Counted from the stretch's first letter, positions 14,803-22,825 are shown. The stretch is 33,580 bases of DNA from Lawsonibacter sp. (GCA_022801435.1 JAAWSG010000023.1:1-33580), one strand, 5' to 3'. Notes: a model not told the origin generated them from the letters alone. Made by a program: numbers and translations.

Positions 14803-16509
14803 ATGTACGATATGGAACAGGCCCGCTCCTCCATTGAGCGGTTTGCTCTGGCGGCCTCCAGCGCGCTGCGGCTGGAGATTGCCATATTCGACCACCAGAA
14901 CCGTCTGTTTTTCTGTACGCCTACCTATCTGAAAAAGAAGGGAAAGCTCGTCCACGCGCCCTCCATCCAGGAAGTGCTGGACAACGGCAGCGTCCTGGTC
15001 AACCAGCCCGGCGAGATGCCCTCCTGCATGGGCTGCCGGTTCAAGCACCACTGCCCCTCCACCATTGAGGTGCTGTGCTGCATCCGGATCGGGACCGAGG
15101 TGCTGGGGGTGGTCAGCCTGACCTCCTTCCACAAGGAGGGGGAGCGGCGGATCATTGAAAATACCTCGGTCTATCTCAACGCCGTAACCGAGCTGGGCAA
15201 TTTAATCAGCAGCGCCCTCCAGGCCGCGTCAGGGAACCGGGGCAGTACCTCCCACGACATCCTGCTCCAGAGCGCCCTGGAAATCAGCAGCAGTCCCATG
15301 CTCATGGCGGACGCCCACGGGGTAATCCTCCGGTACAACCAGCGCGCCGCCAAGCTGATTGCCTCCTGCGGGGGGAGCGCCTCCTCCCTCTGGCAGATGT
15401 TCCCGGTGAAGGTCGTGCAGAAACTGCTGCGGGGGGCGGCTTTTTTCGAGCGGCCTGTCCCCATTGACCAGAGCATGATACAGATCACCTCCCACGCGGT
15501 GATGGCAGACGACAAGCTTGCCGCCGTTTTTTTGCGCTTTTCAGATGAGGTTCCCCTCCCCTCCGAGAACAAGAGCGCTCTGGATCGGATCGTAGGGGAC
15601 AGTCCTCAGATGATGGAGGTCCGCCGGATGATCCGCCAGCTGGCCGACAGCCCCACCCCCGTTCTGATTACCGGGGAGACGGGAACCGGCAAGGAGCTGG
15701 TGGCCCGGGCCATCCACGGCCAGAGCAAGCGCAGAAAGTACCCCTTTGTCGCCATCAACTGCTCCAGCATCCCGGAAAGCCTGTTTGAGAGCGAGCTGTT
15801 CGGCTATGAGGAGGGCTCCTTCACCGGGGCAAAGAAGGGGGGCAAGATGGGCAAGATTGAGCTGGCTCAGGGGGGCGTGCTCTTTCTGGATGAGCTGGGG
15901 GAGATGCCCATGTCCATCCAGCCCAAATTTCTGCGGGTGCTTCAGGAGTACGAGCTGAGCCGGGTGGGCTCTACCGAGACCATCCGCCTGAACATCCGAA
16001 TCATTGCCGCCACCAACCGGAATTTGCGGGATCTGATCCAGGAGGGGCGCTTCCGGGAGGACCTGTACTACCGCATCAATGTCATCAACCTGGCCCTTCC
16101 GCCTCTGCGCCAGCACCGGGAGGATATCATGCCCATCACCCACAACTATCTGGAACAGCTGCGGACCAAGCTGGAGATGCCGCTGAAGGCCATCTCCCCC
16201 GAGGCACAGGCGGTTTTGATGGAATACGACTGGCCGGGCAACGTGCGGGAGCTGCAAAACGCGGTGGAGTACGCGGCCAATCTGTGCAGCGAGGAGGTTC
16301 TGACCCCCAAGGACCTGCCCGGTCATCTGGCGGCAGCCCACAGCGCGGACACCCCCCGGGAGCCCCCGGAGGAGTCCTCTGAGGAGCAGCTGCTCCGGGA
16401 GCTGCTCATCCGCTACGGCTACACCCTGGAGGGGAAAAAGCTGATTGCGGCCCACATGGGGATCAGCCTGCGTACCCTGTACCGCCGTCTGGAGCGCTTC
16501 CATATTTGA
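14803..16509 (+). CDS. Sigma-54-dependent transcriptional activator
   Basis: A 568-aa enhancer-binding protein. Residues 1-140 form a GAF-like sensor with a cysteine cluster (C75, C78, C84, C92, C93). Residues 155-250 look like a PAS domain (SSPMLMADAHGVILRYNQRA). The AAA+ domain (262-490) has Walker A GETGTGKE (291-298), the sigma-54 contact loop GSFTGA (338-343, a variant of GAFTGA) and Walker B VLFLDELGE (359-367). A Fis-type helix-turn-helix ends the protein. It should open the sigma-54 promoter of the divergent NhaC-PHP operon in response to a ligand or redox cue. The ATG at 14803 is favoured by TAGGAGGTGA upstream; a GTG at 14791 with AAGGAGG is an alternative adding four residues. A strong terminator follows. 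Confidence 0.93.
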   Translation: MYDMEQARSSIERFALAASSALRLEIAIFDHQNRLFFCTPTYLKKKGKLVHAPSIQEVLDNGSVLVNQPGEMPSCMGCRFKHHCPSTIEVLCCIRIGTEVLGVVSLTSFHKEGERRIIENTSVYLNAVTELGNLISSALQAASGNRGSTSHDILLQSALEISSSPMLMADAHGVILRYNQRAAKLIASCGGSASSLWQMFPVKVVQKLLRGAAFFERPVPIDQSMIQITSHAVMADDKLAAVFLRFSDEVPLPSENKSALDRIVGDSPQMMEVRRMIRQLADSPTPVLITGETGTGKELVARAIHGQSKRRKYPFVAINCSSIPESLFESELFGYEEGSFTGAKKGGKMGKIELAQGGVLFLDELGEMPMSIQPKFLRVLQEYELSRVGSTETIRLNIRIIAATNRNLRDLIQEGRFREDLYYRINVINLALPPLRQHREDIMPITHNYLEQLRTKLEMPLKAISPEAQAVLMEYDWPGNVRELQNAVEYAANLCSEEVLTPKDLPGHLAAAHSADTPREPPEESSEEQLLRELLIRYGYTLEGKKLIAAHMGISLRTLYRRLERFHI

Positions 16510-16521
16510 TGAGCGCGGGAT

Positions 16522-16565
16522 AAAAAAGCGGCCCTTCTCCAGCTCTGGAGGAGGGCCGCCTTTTT
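16522..16565. terminator. Bidirectional terminator
   Basis: A 14-bp stem with one G-U pair (16528-16541 with 16546-16559) and a 4-nt loop, flanked by six A on the left and five T on the right. It ends the activator gene on the plus strand and the deacetylase gene on the minus strand. Confidence 0.93.
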
Positions 16566-16585
16566 GACGCGCCGCGGACCGGGCT

Positions 16586-16861
16586 TTACAGACCGGGAAC
16601 CGCCATCGCACCGGCGGAGGGCTGTGTCTGCGCGGGGCACTGACGTCCGGTATGGTCGATGGTGTACTCGCCGGAGAGGAGGATCTGGGAGATGGGCACA
16701 AAGGTGTACCCCTCCTGGATAAGCTGCTGGAGAATGGCCGGCAGGGCCTCAGGGGTGTGAAGGGCCGCGTTGTGGAAGAGCACAATGGAGCCCGGCTGGA
16801 CCTTGCTTGTCACCCGCTTGACAATCTCCCCGGCAGACAGGTCCTTCCAGTCCAAGCTGTC
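16586..16861 (-). pseudogene. 3' part of a PdaB-like polysaccharide deacetylase split by the element
   Basis: This encodes the last 91 residues of a NodB-domain deacetylase, from SLDWKDLSAG through the metal-site motif SIVLFHNA to the C-terminal YTIDHTGRQ. Its first 181 codons lie 10 kb away at 26891-27433. Joining the two pieces at the GA dinucleotide restores one 272-aa frame that reads DVDSLDW, which is NodB motif 4. In the present state this part has no normal start. A TTG inside the element at 16906 could open the frame but has no function I can support. Transcription from the element's leftmost gene could run into it. Confidence 0.9.
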
Positions 16862-16880
16862 CCCACTGGCAGCGGCTTCA
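16842..16880. other. attL, left element junction
   Basis: On the plus strand the host half CCTTCCAGTCCAAGCTG meets the element half CCCACTGGCAGCGGCTTC at the crossover dinucleotide TC (16860-16861; GA on the minus strand). The element half contains CTGGCAGC, which is inverted at the right end. Compare attR at 26889-26890. Confidence 0.85.
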
Positions 16881-18659
16881 AGGCTGGTTTGGGGGCCAGA
16901 GGACAAGGCTGCTGGTTTCGGTGAGATATGTGTGGAAATCCCGGGCCGCCTGCTCCTGTTTCTTCTGTTCTTTTTGCTTTTGGGCCTCCGCTATCGCAGC
17001 ATCGAGCCTATCCCTGTTCAGCTGGACGCCCCCAAAAGCCTGCCTATTTTTATTCTTTCTGTCCGGGAGACGCTCCCAGCACATATAAGTTTTAATCAAG
17101 CGGTTTGTGGTAGTGGAACCCTCCAAATCAACCTCATAAGGAAGTGCAGCTATATAGTCTTTCAGTGCTACATAAAACGTTTTGCAGTCTGTTCGATAGT
17201 CTGGACCTGTTTCGCAAAAATCCGCTGCAAACTGACGTACAACCTGCTCCAGGCCAGTTTGACCTTCCTGCTCCCTGCACCGGTCGAAACCCTGCACAAT
17301 CTGCAAACCCCGAGCGACAAAACAAGTTTTCAGCCACTGAATATCCGCAAGCAGGAGGGTAGGAATACGCCAGTCATCTGGTATATACAGCTTCTTCACA
17401 GGCAGTTTTTTGAATGCTTTTTCGGTGTCTATTCCGTCCCCCTCTGCCAGAAAGAGTACTGCCGGGGTATAGGCGGCGGTTTCTTCTGTCTGGTAAGGGT
17501 CGTCTATCTCAATCTCTGCGCCGCCCTCGATATATCGTTTGAGCCGGCTGTGATTCAAATGGGAAAGCTGTTCCGCAGTCAGTACATCCTTGTTCCATTG
17601 AAGAAGAATCTCTTGTGTCTGGTCGTAAATCATACCTTTTTCCGATTTGTTTTGGTTGGAGATGTAAAGAGTGGAGCTTATTTTGCCCTCTGCCAACTGA
17701 TATAGCCACCGAAAAAAAGTAGCGCTGTTTCCATAGATATACCACAGATGTTTAGAGGGAATGGTAGTGCAAAAAACACGAGCGAACAGCTCTGCAAAAA
17801 GTTCCAGCTTCTCCACGTTACCTCCGGTCAGGGTTAACAGTGTGTGCTCCAGCGCCGTTGAGCATTGCAGGTCCTTGGGCAGCGGCTCTTCCAGCGAAAG
17901 AGCAAGCGGAACATCGGTTGGCTGTTCCTCGGAGAACCGTGCGGCAGCCATCGTGGGAATATACTCCAGCACCCCCTCACGATAACGTGCAGCCAATTTC
18001 TTTTCCCAACTGCCTTTTTTCGCATATGGATCATCTTGATGCAGCCTGACCAGGCACTTGGTCAGGTCTGTTTTTCTGCGGTGGCTAACTTCGTTAATGC
18101 CTCCGCAGCGTCTGATTTCCCTGCTGATGATTTCTTCCGTCAGGAGATAATGAGAAGACTTGTCGGCTTTGCTTTTCGACTGTGGCAGCAACCCGAACAG
18201 TTTTCCATCTATCAACTGAATGTAATCATATCGTTCAAGCAGAGGGAATGTCCACAGATGCGCCGCCCACTTGAATGCCTGCAACGTATAATAATATTTA
18301 GAAAATGGCTGTTCGCATAAATAGTAGTAGATGTTATCCAGCAGCTCTTTAGTCCATAGGTTTCCCAGCACATTAAAAATCTTTTGCTGCTGATTTTGTG
18401 GCCATTCCTGCTTCATATCCAGCTCTAAACGAGGATACAGCAGACGCAGCTTGCCTTTGTCAGCATCAGCCCAAAAAAAGAATTCCGGGTGCTGAAACAG
18501 AGGAGACATATAAAGGGGATGTTCGGGGGTATACCAGCGCTGAACAAAATATGGCTTGGCGTTTGTTGTCTGCACAACTCTCTGCCCAAAATCAAGCTGC
18601 TGCTCACAGCGTTCGGTATCATATAGATAGCGTTCGTCAATACGGTAGTCCATCTCCAT
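16878..18659 (-). CDS. D5-like primase/helicase relative with degenerate Walker A
   Basis: A 593-aa protein not assigned with certainty. The C-terminal half resembles D5-type superfamily 3 helicases of phages and plasmids: a helical lead-in (residues 265-303), a P-loop-like segment IYGNSATFF (308-316), a motif like the family's sensor region (LKRYIEGGAEIEIDDPYQ, 373-390, then VLFLAEGDG), and a winged-helix tail ending in QAFGGVQL. The P-loop lacks the GKS/GKT lysine, so ATP hydrolysis is doubtful. The N-terminal half is Tyr/Trp-rich and unrecognised. The ATG at 18659 is chosen for GAGG 8 nt upstream. The gene ends 17 bp inside the left element junction. It may be a replication initiator or a repurposed DNA-binding protein. 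Confidence 0.6.
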   Translation of the reverse strand: MEMDYRIDERYLYDTERCEQQLDFGQRVVQTTNAKPYFVQRWYTPEHPLYMSPLFQHPEFFFWADADKGKLRLLYPRLELDMKQEWPQNQQQKIFNVLGNLWTKELLDNIYYYLCEQPFSKYYYTLQAFKWAAHLWTFPLLERYDYIQLIDGKLFGLLPQSKSKADKSSHYLLTEEIISREIRRCGGINEVSHRRKTDLTKCLVRLHQDDPYAKKGSWEKKLAARYREGVLEYIPTMAAARFSEEQPTDVPLALSLEEPLPKDLQCSTALEHTLLTLTGGNVEKLELFAELFARVFCTTIPSKHLWYIYGNSATFFRWLYQLAEGKISSTLYISNQNKSEKGMIYDQTQEILLQWNKDVLTAEQLSHLNHSRLKRYIEGGAEIEIDDPYQTEETAAYTPAVLFLAEGDGIDTEKAFKKLPVKKLYIPDDWRIPTLLLADIQWLKTCFVARGLQIVQGFDRCREQEGQTGLEQVVRQFAADFCETGPDYRTDCKTFYVALKDYIAALPYEVDLEGSTTTNRLIKTYMCWERLPDRKNKNRQAFGGVQLNRDRLDAAIAEAQKQKEQKKQEQAARDFHTYLTETSSLVLWPPNQP

Positions 18660-18678
18660 TACGATCACCTCAACGGCT

Positions 18679-18732
18679 ATTATACCAGCATTGCACTCTG
18701 TAGGAAAGTTCTATCTGTAGGAAAATTTCTAT
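18679..18732 (-). promoter_or_regulatory. Promoter and 18-19-bp tandem repeat upstream of the D5-like gene
   Basis: On the plus strand, two nearly identical words (18697-18714 and 18714-18732, TCTGTAGGAAA followed by TT-rich and CTAT) lie head to tail. On the minus strand a TATAAT -10 box (18684-18679) sits next to them, and the first repeat overlaps the weak -35 position. This looks like an operator or iteron pair, perhaps for autoregulation. Confidence 0.45.
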
Positions 18733-18934
18733 ATTTTTTCTATGGCAGGCCCGCAAAATCCCATAACAGGGGCGGAACGGGTCCAGACCACGGTCCCCGC
18801 CAAACCGGGCCCAACCCCCCGCAGGCCGGGCGGATGTAGCGTTTTACAAAGGACGCAACCTTCTCATAATGCAGTCCAAGCCGTCATATTGGCTCTGGTC
18901 AGCTGCATATCATTCTTTTGAGGAGGTATCCCGT
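18733..18934. other. Gene-free GC-rich stretch before the recombinase
   Basis: No gene seen. It holds a GC-rich block (18766-18835) with short GGCGG/CCGCC inverted repeats between AT-rich sides, unlike the element around it. It could contain an origin of transfer or replication signals, but I find no recognised nic or origin motif. Confidence 0.35.
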
Positions 18935-19048
18935 ATGATTATCACAAACACATTTACAACGAATGATCCTGCCCAGCGGCTGGCACGTCAGGCCGCGATT
19001 CACCGCCGCTGCATCCTCCTCCTCCAGGCCGCCCGCGCCGGGAGGTAA
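18935..19048 (+). CDS. 37-aa peptide upstream of the recombinase
   Basis: A short open frame beginning MIITNTFTTNDPAQRLA and ending LQAARAGR, preceded by GAGGAGGT at ideal spacing. It ends 3 nt before the recombinase ATG, and the GGGAGG of the recombinase ribosome binding site lies within its last codons. Translation of the peptide could therefore gate recombinase translation. The sequence is basic with a helical C-terminal half. No family recognised. Confidence 0.6.
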   Translation: MIITNTFTTNDPAQRLARQAAIHRRCILLLQAARAGR

Positions 19049-19051
19049 GCC

Positions 19052-20497
19052 ATGGATGCCATTTACGCCCGACAGTCCATCGACAAAAAGGACAGCCTTT
19101 CCATCGAGGGGCAGATTGAGCACTGCCGCCGCCATGCTGGTGAAGACGCACGAGTTTTTCAGGACAAGGGCTTTTCCGGGAAGAATACCAAGCGCCCCGC
19201 TTTTACAGAGCTGATGCAGGCTGTAGAGGCGGGGCAGATTCAAAAGATACTGGTCTACCGCCTGGACCGCTTCAGCCGCTCCATTGCGGATTTCAGCCGG
19301 CTGTGGGAGGTCTTGCAGCAGTACGGGGTGGAGTTCCAGTCGGTCACGGAGCAGTTTGACACATCCTCCCCTATGGGGCGGGCTATGCTGAACATTGTGC
19401 TGGTGTTCGCCCAACTGGAGCGGGAGACCACAGCCGAGCGGGTCAAGGACAACTACATACACCGCTTTTCCCTGGGGGCATGGCCCGGAGGACCCGCCCC
19501 CTATGGCTTCGACCTGACCAAGGTGACAGAGGACGGGCGGCGGGTATCTTCTCTCATCGAGAACAAGCAGGCGGAAATTGTCCAAAAAATTTTTGAGGAG
19601 TACGCCAAGCCGGAGACCTCCCTGCGAAGCATTGCAAAGGAGCTTACAGCCCAAGGCATCCACGGCCCCAAGCGGGAAACCTGGGACAATGTGACCCTCT
19701 CCCGCATCCTGCACAGCCCCCTGTACGTCCGTGCAAATGAGGATGTGTACTGGCACTACCTGGCTATGGGTCTGCAAGTTCAGCAGAGTATAGAGGCTTT
19801 TGACGGCCTTCACGCCTGCAACGTGATTGGCCGCCGTGACCGCAGCAAGAATAAGTACAACGCCCTCGCGGGGCAGCTGCTCACAGTTGCCAATCACAAG
19901 GGTATCATTGATTCTGGGCTGTGGCTCCGGGTTCAGGAGAAGCTGGCAAGGAATCCGCAGATATCCCGCTCCAATGCTGGGAAGTACTCTTGGCTGACCG
20001 GGCTGATGAAGTGCGGCAAGTGCGGTTATGCGGTAAAGATCAACTACAGCAAGCCGGAAAAGCGGTTTTACCTGATCTGTTCGGGGCGCTCCAACATGGC
20101 AAGCTGTGACGCTTCCATCCGTGTTGACCTGCGGGAGCTGGAGCAGCAGGTCGCGGCCCAGCTGCGGGAACTGCTGAACGCCTGCCCGCCGGAGAATATC
20201 TGTCCTGACAGCCGGGAAGAATCACAGGCGCTTTTGGCTGTGGAACAGAAAATTGAGCGGCTGGTCAACGCCCTGGCTGAGAGCAGTGATGTCTCCGCTG
20301 TGTACATTTCCAGACAGATTGACAAGCTGCACAAGGAACGGGAGGCGTTGCTGGCCCAGAGCGCTCCATCCTGCATCCCTGGAAAGCGGCTGGACTTCGA
20401 TGCCGCCAGCTTTGAGGAGAAAAAACTGATTGCCGCCCAGTTCATTGACCGTATTCTGCTGGATGATAACCGTGTCAACATCATATGGAAGATTTAG
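19052..20497 (+). CDS. Large serine recombinase (integrase/excisionase of the element)
   Basis: A 481-aa large serine recombinase. The resolvase domain starts at the N terminus with YARQS (catalytic Ser9) and includes VYRLDRFSRS (active-site arginines) and the AMLNIVLVFAQLERE helix that joins the catalytic and DNA-binding parts. The recombinase domain follows (AWPGGPAPYGF), then a zinc-ribbon with CGKCG and a later cysteine pair (C-x8-C in the ICSGRSNMASC region), and a coiled-coil tail (about residues 400-450). Such enzymes integrate and excise elements at short palindromic att sites with a 2-bp core, which matches both junctions here. A terminator follows. Unusually for this type of element, the gene is not next to an att site but about 2.2 kb inside. 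Confidence 0.95.
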   Translation: MDAIYARQSIDKKDSLSIEGQIEHCRRHAGEDARVFQDKGFSGKNTKRPAFTELMQAVEAGQIQKILVYRLDRFSRSIADFSRLWEVLQQYGVEFQSVTEQFDTSSPMGRAMLNIVLVFAQLERETTAERVKDNYIHRFSLGAWPGGPAPYGFDLTKVTEDGRRVSSLIENKQAEIVQKIFEEYAKPETSLRSIAKELTAQGIHGPKRETWDNVTLSRILHSPLYVRANEDVYWHYLAMGLQVQQSIEAFDGLHACNVIGRRDRSKNKYNALAGQLLTVANHKGIIDSGLWLRVQEKLARNPQISRSNAGKYSWLTGLMKCGKCGYAVKINYSKPEKRFYLICSGRSNMASCDASIRVDLRELEQQVAAQLRELLNACPPENICPDSREESQALLAVEQKIERLVNALAESSDVSAVYISRQIDKLHKEREALLAQSAPSCIPGKRLDFDAASFEEKKLIAAQFIDRILLDDNRVNIIWKI

Positions 20498-20537
20498 CCC
20501 TCATGGAACAAAGCTGTTCAATGAGGGCTGATCTTTT
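20496..20537 (+). terminator. Terminator after the recombinase gene
   Basis: A long stem begins at the stop codon: AGCCCTCAT pairs with ATGAGGGCT and, after a mismatch, GAACA pairs with TGTTC around a 4-nt loop, followed by TCTTTT. Confidence 0.88.
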
Positions 20538-20595
20538 ATCAAGCACGGTAATTTTTTATCACGGAACAAACTATATGGTAAGAAATATGGGGCCC

Positions 20596-20629
20596 CAAGG
20601 GGAAGGACAAACTGCTGTTCTTCCCCTTG
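20596..20629. repeat. 14-bp hairpin upstream of the relaxase, candidate oriT
   Basis: CAAGGGGAAGGACA (20596-20609) and TGTTCTTCCCCTTG (20616-20629) form a stem of 14 pairs with one G-T mismatch around a 6-nt loop. There is no T run after it, so a terminator is unlikely. It lies 115 bp before the relaxase gene in an otherwise AT-rich gene-free gap (20538-20744), the usual place for an origin of transfer. No nic sequence is recognised. Confidence 0.45.
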
Positions 20630-20744
20630 CTATCAGTAAGAAGGGCAACATTAGATGATTTATTTAGATAAATATCTCATAGTATATAGGTAAATTGTAG
20701 TATCCTTATACTATAATAATACACGCATAAGGAGATAGATTACT

Positions 20745-21251
20745 ATGGCAGTCTTAAAAATCGAAAATGGAAACGGAAAATACTTTAACGAGGATGCTAA
20801 GGAGCTTGTGGCCGCTTACATCATGAGACCTGATAAGGTAATCCACGGATATTCCGGCGGTTATGGAATTGACCCGTGCTGTCCCGCAGAGAGTATGAAA
20901 ATCGTATCGGAACAGTTTGGAAAGCAGCAGGGCGTACAGCTGCGCCACTATGTTGTATCCTTTACGCCCTATGAGCTGGATGATCCGGCTATTGTCAACG
21001 CAATCGCCCAGCAGTTCGCAATGTATATCGGTCAAACCTATCAGGTCCTTTATGCTGTTCATGAAGATAAACCACATCTGCATTTTCACCTGATGCACAA
21101 CTCTGTGAGCTATCTAGATGGACGACGCTGCTATGGGAGAAGGTCGGAATTTTACTCCACGCAGAATGTCTTGAAGGGCATTTTGGCACAGCATGGAATC
21201 TATCAGCTGCGGTATGCTTCCAGCAAAAGCAGAGAACAGTCCCCGGCGTAA
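20745..21251 (+). CDS. Minimal MobA/VirD2-type relaxase
   Basis: A 168-aa protein limited to a relaxase domain. The three-histidine metal motif is clear in HEDKPHLHFHLMHN (about residues 106-119). An upstream LRHYVVSF strand and the N-terminal YIM-RPDK-V region, with possible catalytic Tyr residues, also fit the family. Relaxases nick oriT and lead the strand through a helper secretion channel. Typical MOB-P relaxases are 300-600 aa, so this one lacks the usual C-terminal extension and no separate accessory mob gene is seen. Transcription would start in the gap containing the hairpin at 20596-20629. AAGGAG lies about 11 nt before the ATG. The family call is firm, function in transfer is inferred. 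Confidence 0.85.
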   Translation: MAVLKIENGNGKYFNEDAKELVAAYIMRPDKVIHGYSGGYGIDPCCPAESMKIVSEQFGKQQGVQLRHYVVSFTPYELDDPAIVNAIAQQFAMYIGQTYQVLYAVHEDKPHLHFHLMHNSVSYLDGRRCYGRRSEFYSTQNVLKGILAQHGIYQLRYASSKSREQSPA

Positions 21252-21270
21252 TATTCCGGGGACTGCCCTC
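21237..21270 (+). terminator. Hairpin at the end of the relaxase gene
   Basis: CAGTCCCCGG (21237-21246) pairs with CCGGGGACTG (21256-21265), and the stop codon lies in the 9-nt loop. Only a pyrimidine-rich tail (CCCTCTATCCTTTTA) follows, so termination may be incomplete. Confidence 0.55.
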
Positions 21271-21305
21271 TATCCTTTTAGTTTAGCGCTTTGCAGGATG
21301 TAGTC

Positions 21306-21458
21306 TTATATTGCTATCTTTGGGATGCGCCAGGTGCGCCCATTGCGGTAGGCTTTCAGCTCGCCGCTGCCCAGCAGGGCATACAGAGCGTTGTAGCCCA
21401 CTCTCAACGCTTCGCAGGCTTCATCCACCGTTAAAATGTCCGCATATTCCTCCAGCAT
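21306..21458 (-). CDS. Excisionase-like helix-turn-helix protein (50 aa)
   Basis: A 50-aa protein starting MLEEYADILTVDEACEALRV and containing GSGELKAYRNGRTWRIPK. This is the compact winged-helix pattern of the MerR-like excisionase (HTH_17) family: a DEAC-ALxV helix pair, then a Gly-x-Leu-x-A-x-R turn and a W-R-I-P strand. Such proteins steer recombinases toward excision or act as small regulators. GGAGTGAG precedes the ATG. It is transcribed opposite to the relaxase and recombinase, so it has its own control. It is the best candidate for the element's recombination directionality factor, though serine-recombinase factors vary widely. Confidence 0.75.
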   Translation of the reverse strand: MLEEYADILTVDEACEALRVGYNALYALLGSGELKAYRNGRTWRIPKIAI

Positions 21459-21511
21459 GATAGCTCACTCCTTTACGAAAGATGATTTACCATGATGTTG
21501 GTTGGATTGTT

Positions 21512-22825
21512 TTACGCATAATCGCCATATTTCCACTTGCCGCTGTATTCCACGTTCCCTTCGGCGTCGTAGCTGGTTCCTTCCCCGTGCCGCATATCAT
21601 TTTTATAGTATCCCTCATATTCCACCACATCGGAATCTCTATGGTACTCACGACCATAACCATCCAGCTTTCCATCCTTCATTTCGCCCTCATACCAAAG
21701 GTAAGTCCTGAGGTATACTCTGCACTCACCATTCGGCTTTTTCCCCTTAAAATTCCCCGCTGTTACAGAGTCAAACGCGACCTTTTCCACATCAGGAAGA
21801 GAAATCATTGGAGCAAAGCTAACGTTAAGTGCCAGGTTAAGCTCATACATGTTTCCGCTGCCATCACAACGTCCGTCTTTGAACATTCCCTCATATGTCA
21901 CAAAATTGACCCAATCCTGATAGGCATCAGCAAATTCCTGTGAGGATTCGCTGTCGTGGCATATCTGCTGGAAACTGCTCAGGATAGCACCCTGGGGTAC
22001 ATTGAATTGCAGACCGTACCCTTCCAACCGGCCCTTCTCAAACTGACCAATGTACGCAATGTTGAAATAGCGGTTCTCATACTCCAGCACTCCGTACTCT
22101 ATCTCTGAGGCGCAGTACAAAATGCCATAACCAGACGCAAGATTATCCTTCAATTCTCCACAGTAGAGGTAATTGCTTCTGTCCCTGGTAATTTTGTACT
22201 GGTTCTCTCCAAACACATGGTCGGGAGATACATATTGCAGTTTTCCGTCAGCATGTTTTGACAGCCAACCACTTAGCGCTTGTTGCTCATCAGAAAAAGA
22301 AATGAGTTTCATCTTATTCTCATCTGCCCACGCCTTTTGGTTGACCAAATAGGAAATCGGAGGATTGCTGACCGGCTTTGGCGTGCTGGGGGAGGGCGGA
22401 TTGGCCGTAACAGGTTTTGACGGTTTCGGAGCGGGTTCCGGCTCCAGTGTCTGGACCGGCTCGGGTTCCGGTATCTGTACTGGCTCCGGTTCAGCGGGGG
22501 ATTCCGGGGGCAGGGGTTCTGGAGGCTGACTGGGTGTATCCTGAGAGGGTGGTGCTGTCGTAGCCACTTCAGATACCGAGGGCTTGGGTTTGGCCGCTAC
22601 CCCCGGAGTGTCCACCTCCGGCAGCGTAAACAGCCCAAACACAAGGACTCCAATAAAAGCAGCTCCCATACCAACGCCGATATTTTTTACCTTCTTGGAA
22701 ATCTTCCCTCTTTTGTAAAGCCGCATAAAAATCAAAATGATTCCGATGGGAAAAACAAAAAAGGTGGCAACGATGCAGACAGGCAGACTAAACAATATCC
22801 CCGTCTTCTGTTGGTCATTCTTCAT
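21512..22825 (-). CDS. Membrane-anchored MORN-repeat protein
   Basis: A 437-aa protein. Two hydrophobic segments (about residues 10-36 and 48-67) are followed by a Pro/Glu-rich stalk (75-160) and a C-terminal half with MORN repeats, for example YEGMFKDGRCDGSGNMY, YEGEMKDGKLDGYGREY and YEGYYKNDMRHGEGTSY. MORN repeats bind lipids or proteins and commonly occur in membrane-associated scaffolds. No enzyme motif is visible. It is a single gene, divergent from the XRE regulator at 22957, which may control it. The two-helix anchor plus stalk resembles the last gene of the RecQ operon (8688-9980), although the sensor-like ends differ. Its role on a mobile element is unknown. Confidence 0.82.
   Translation of the reverse strand: MKNDQQKTGILFSLPVCIVATFFVFPIGIILIFMRLYKRGKISKKVKNIGVGMGAAFIGVLVFGLFTLPEVDTPGVAAKPKPSVSEVATTAPPSQDTPSQPPEPLPPESPAEPEPVQIPEPEPVQTLEPEPAPKPSKPVTANPPSPSTPKPVSNPPISYLVNQKAWADENKMKLISFSDEQQALSGWLSKHADGKLQYVSPDHVFGENQYKITRDRSNYLYCGELKDNLASGYGILYCASEIEYGVLEYENRYFNIAYIGQFEKGRLEGYGLQFNVPQGAILSSFQQICHDSESSQEFADAYQDWVNFVTYEGMFKDGRCDGSGNMYELNLALNVSFAPMISLPDVEKVAFDSVTAGNFKGKKPNGECRVYLRTYLWYEGEMKDGKLDGYGREYHRDSDVVEYEGYYKNDMRHGEGTSYDAEGNVEYSGKWKYGDYA

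Noticed and set aside
20596-20629. Rho-independent terminator upstream of the relaxase
   Set aside because: No T run follows on either strand, and the recombinase gene already has a better terminator at 20496-20537.
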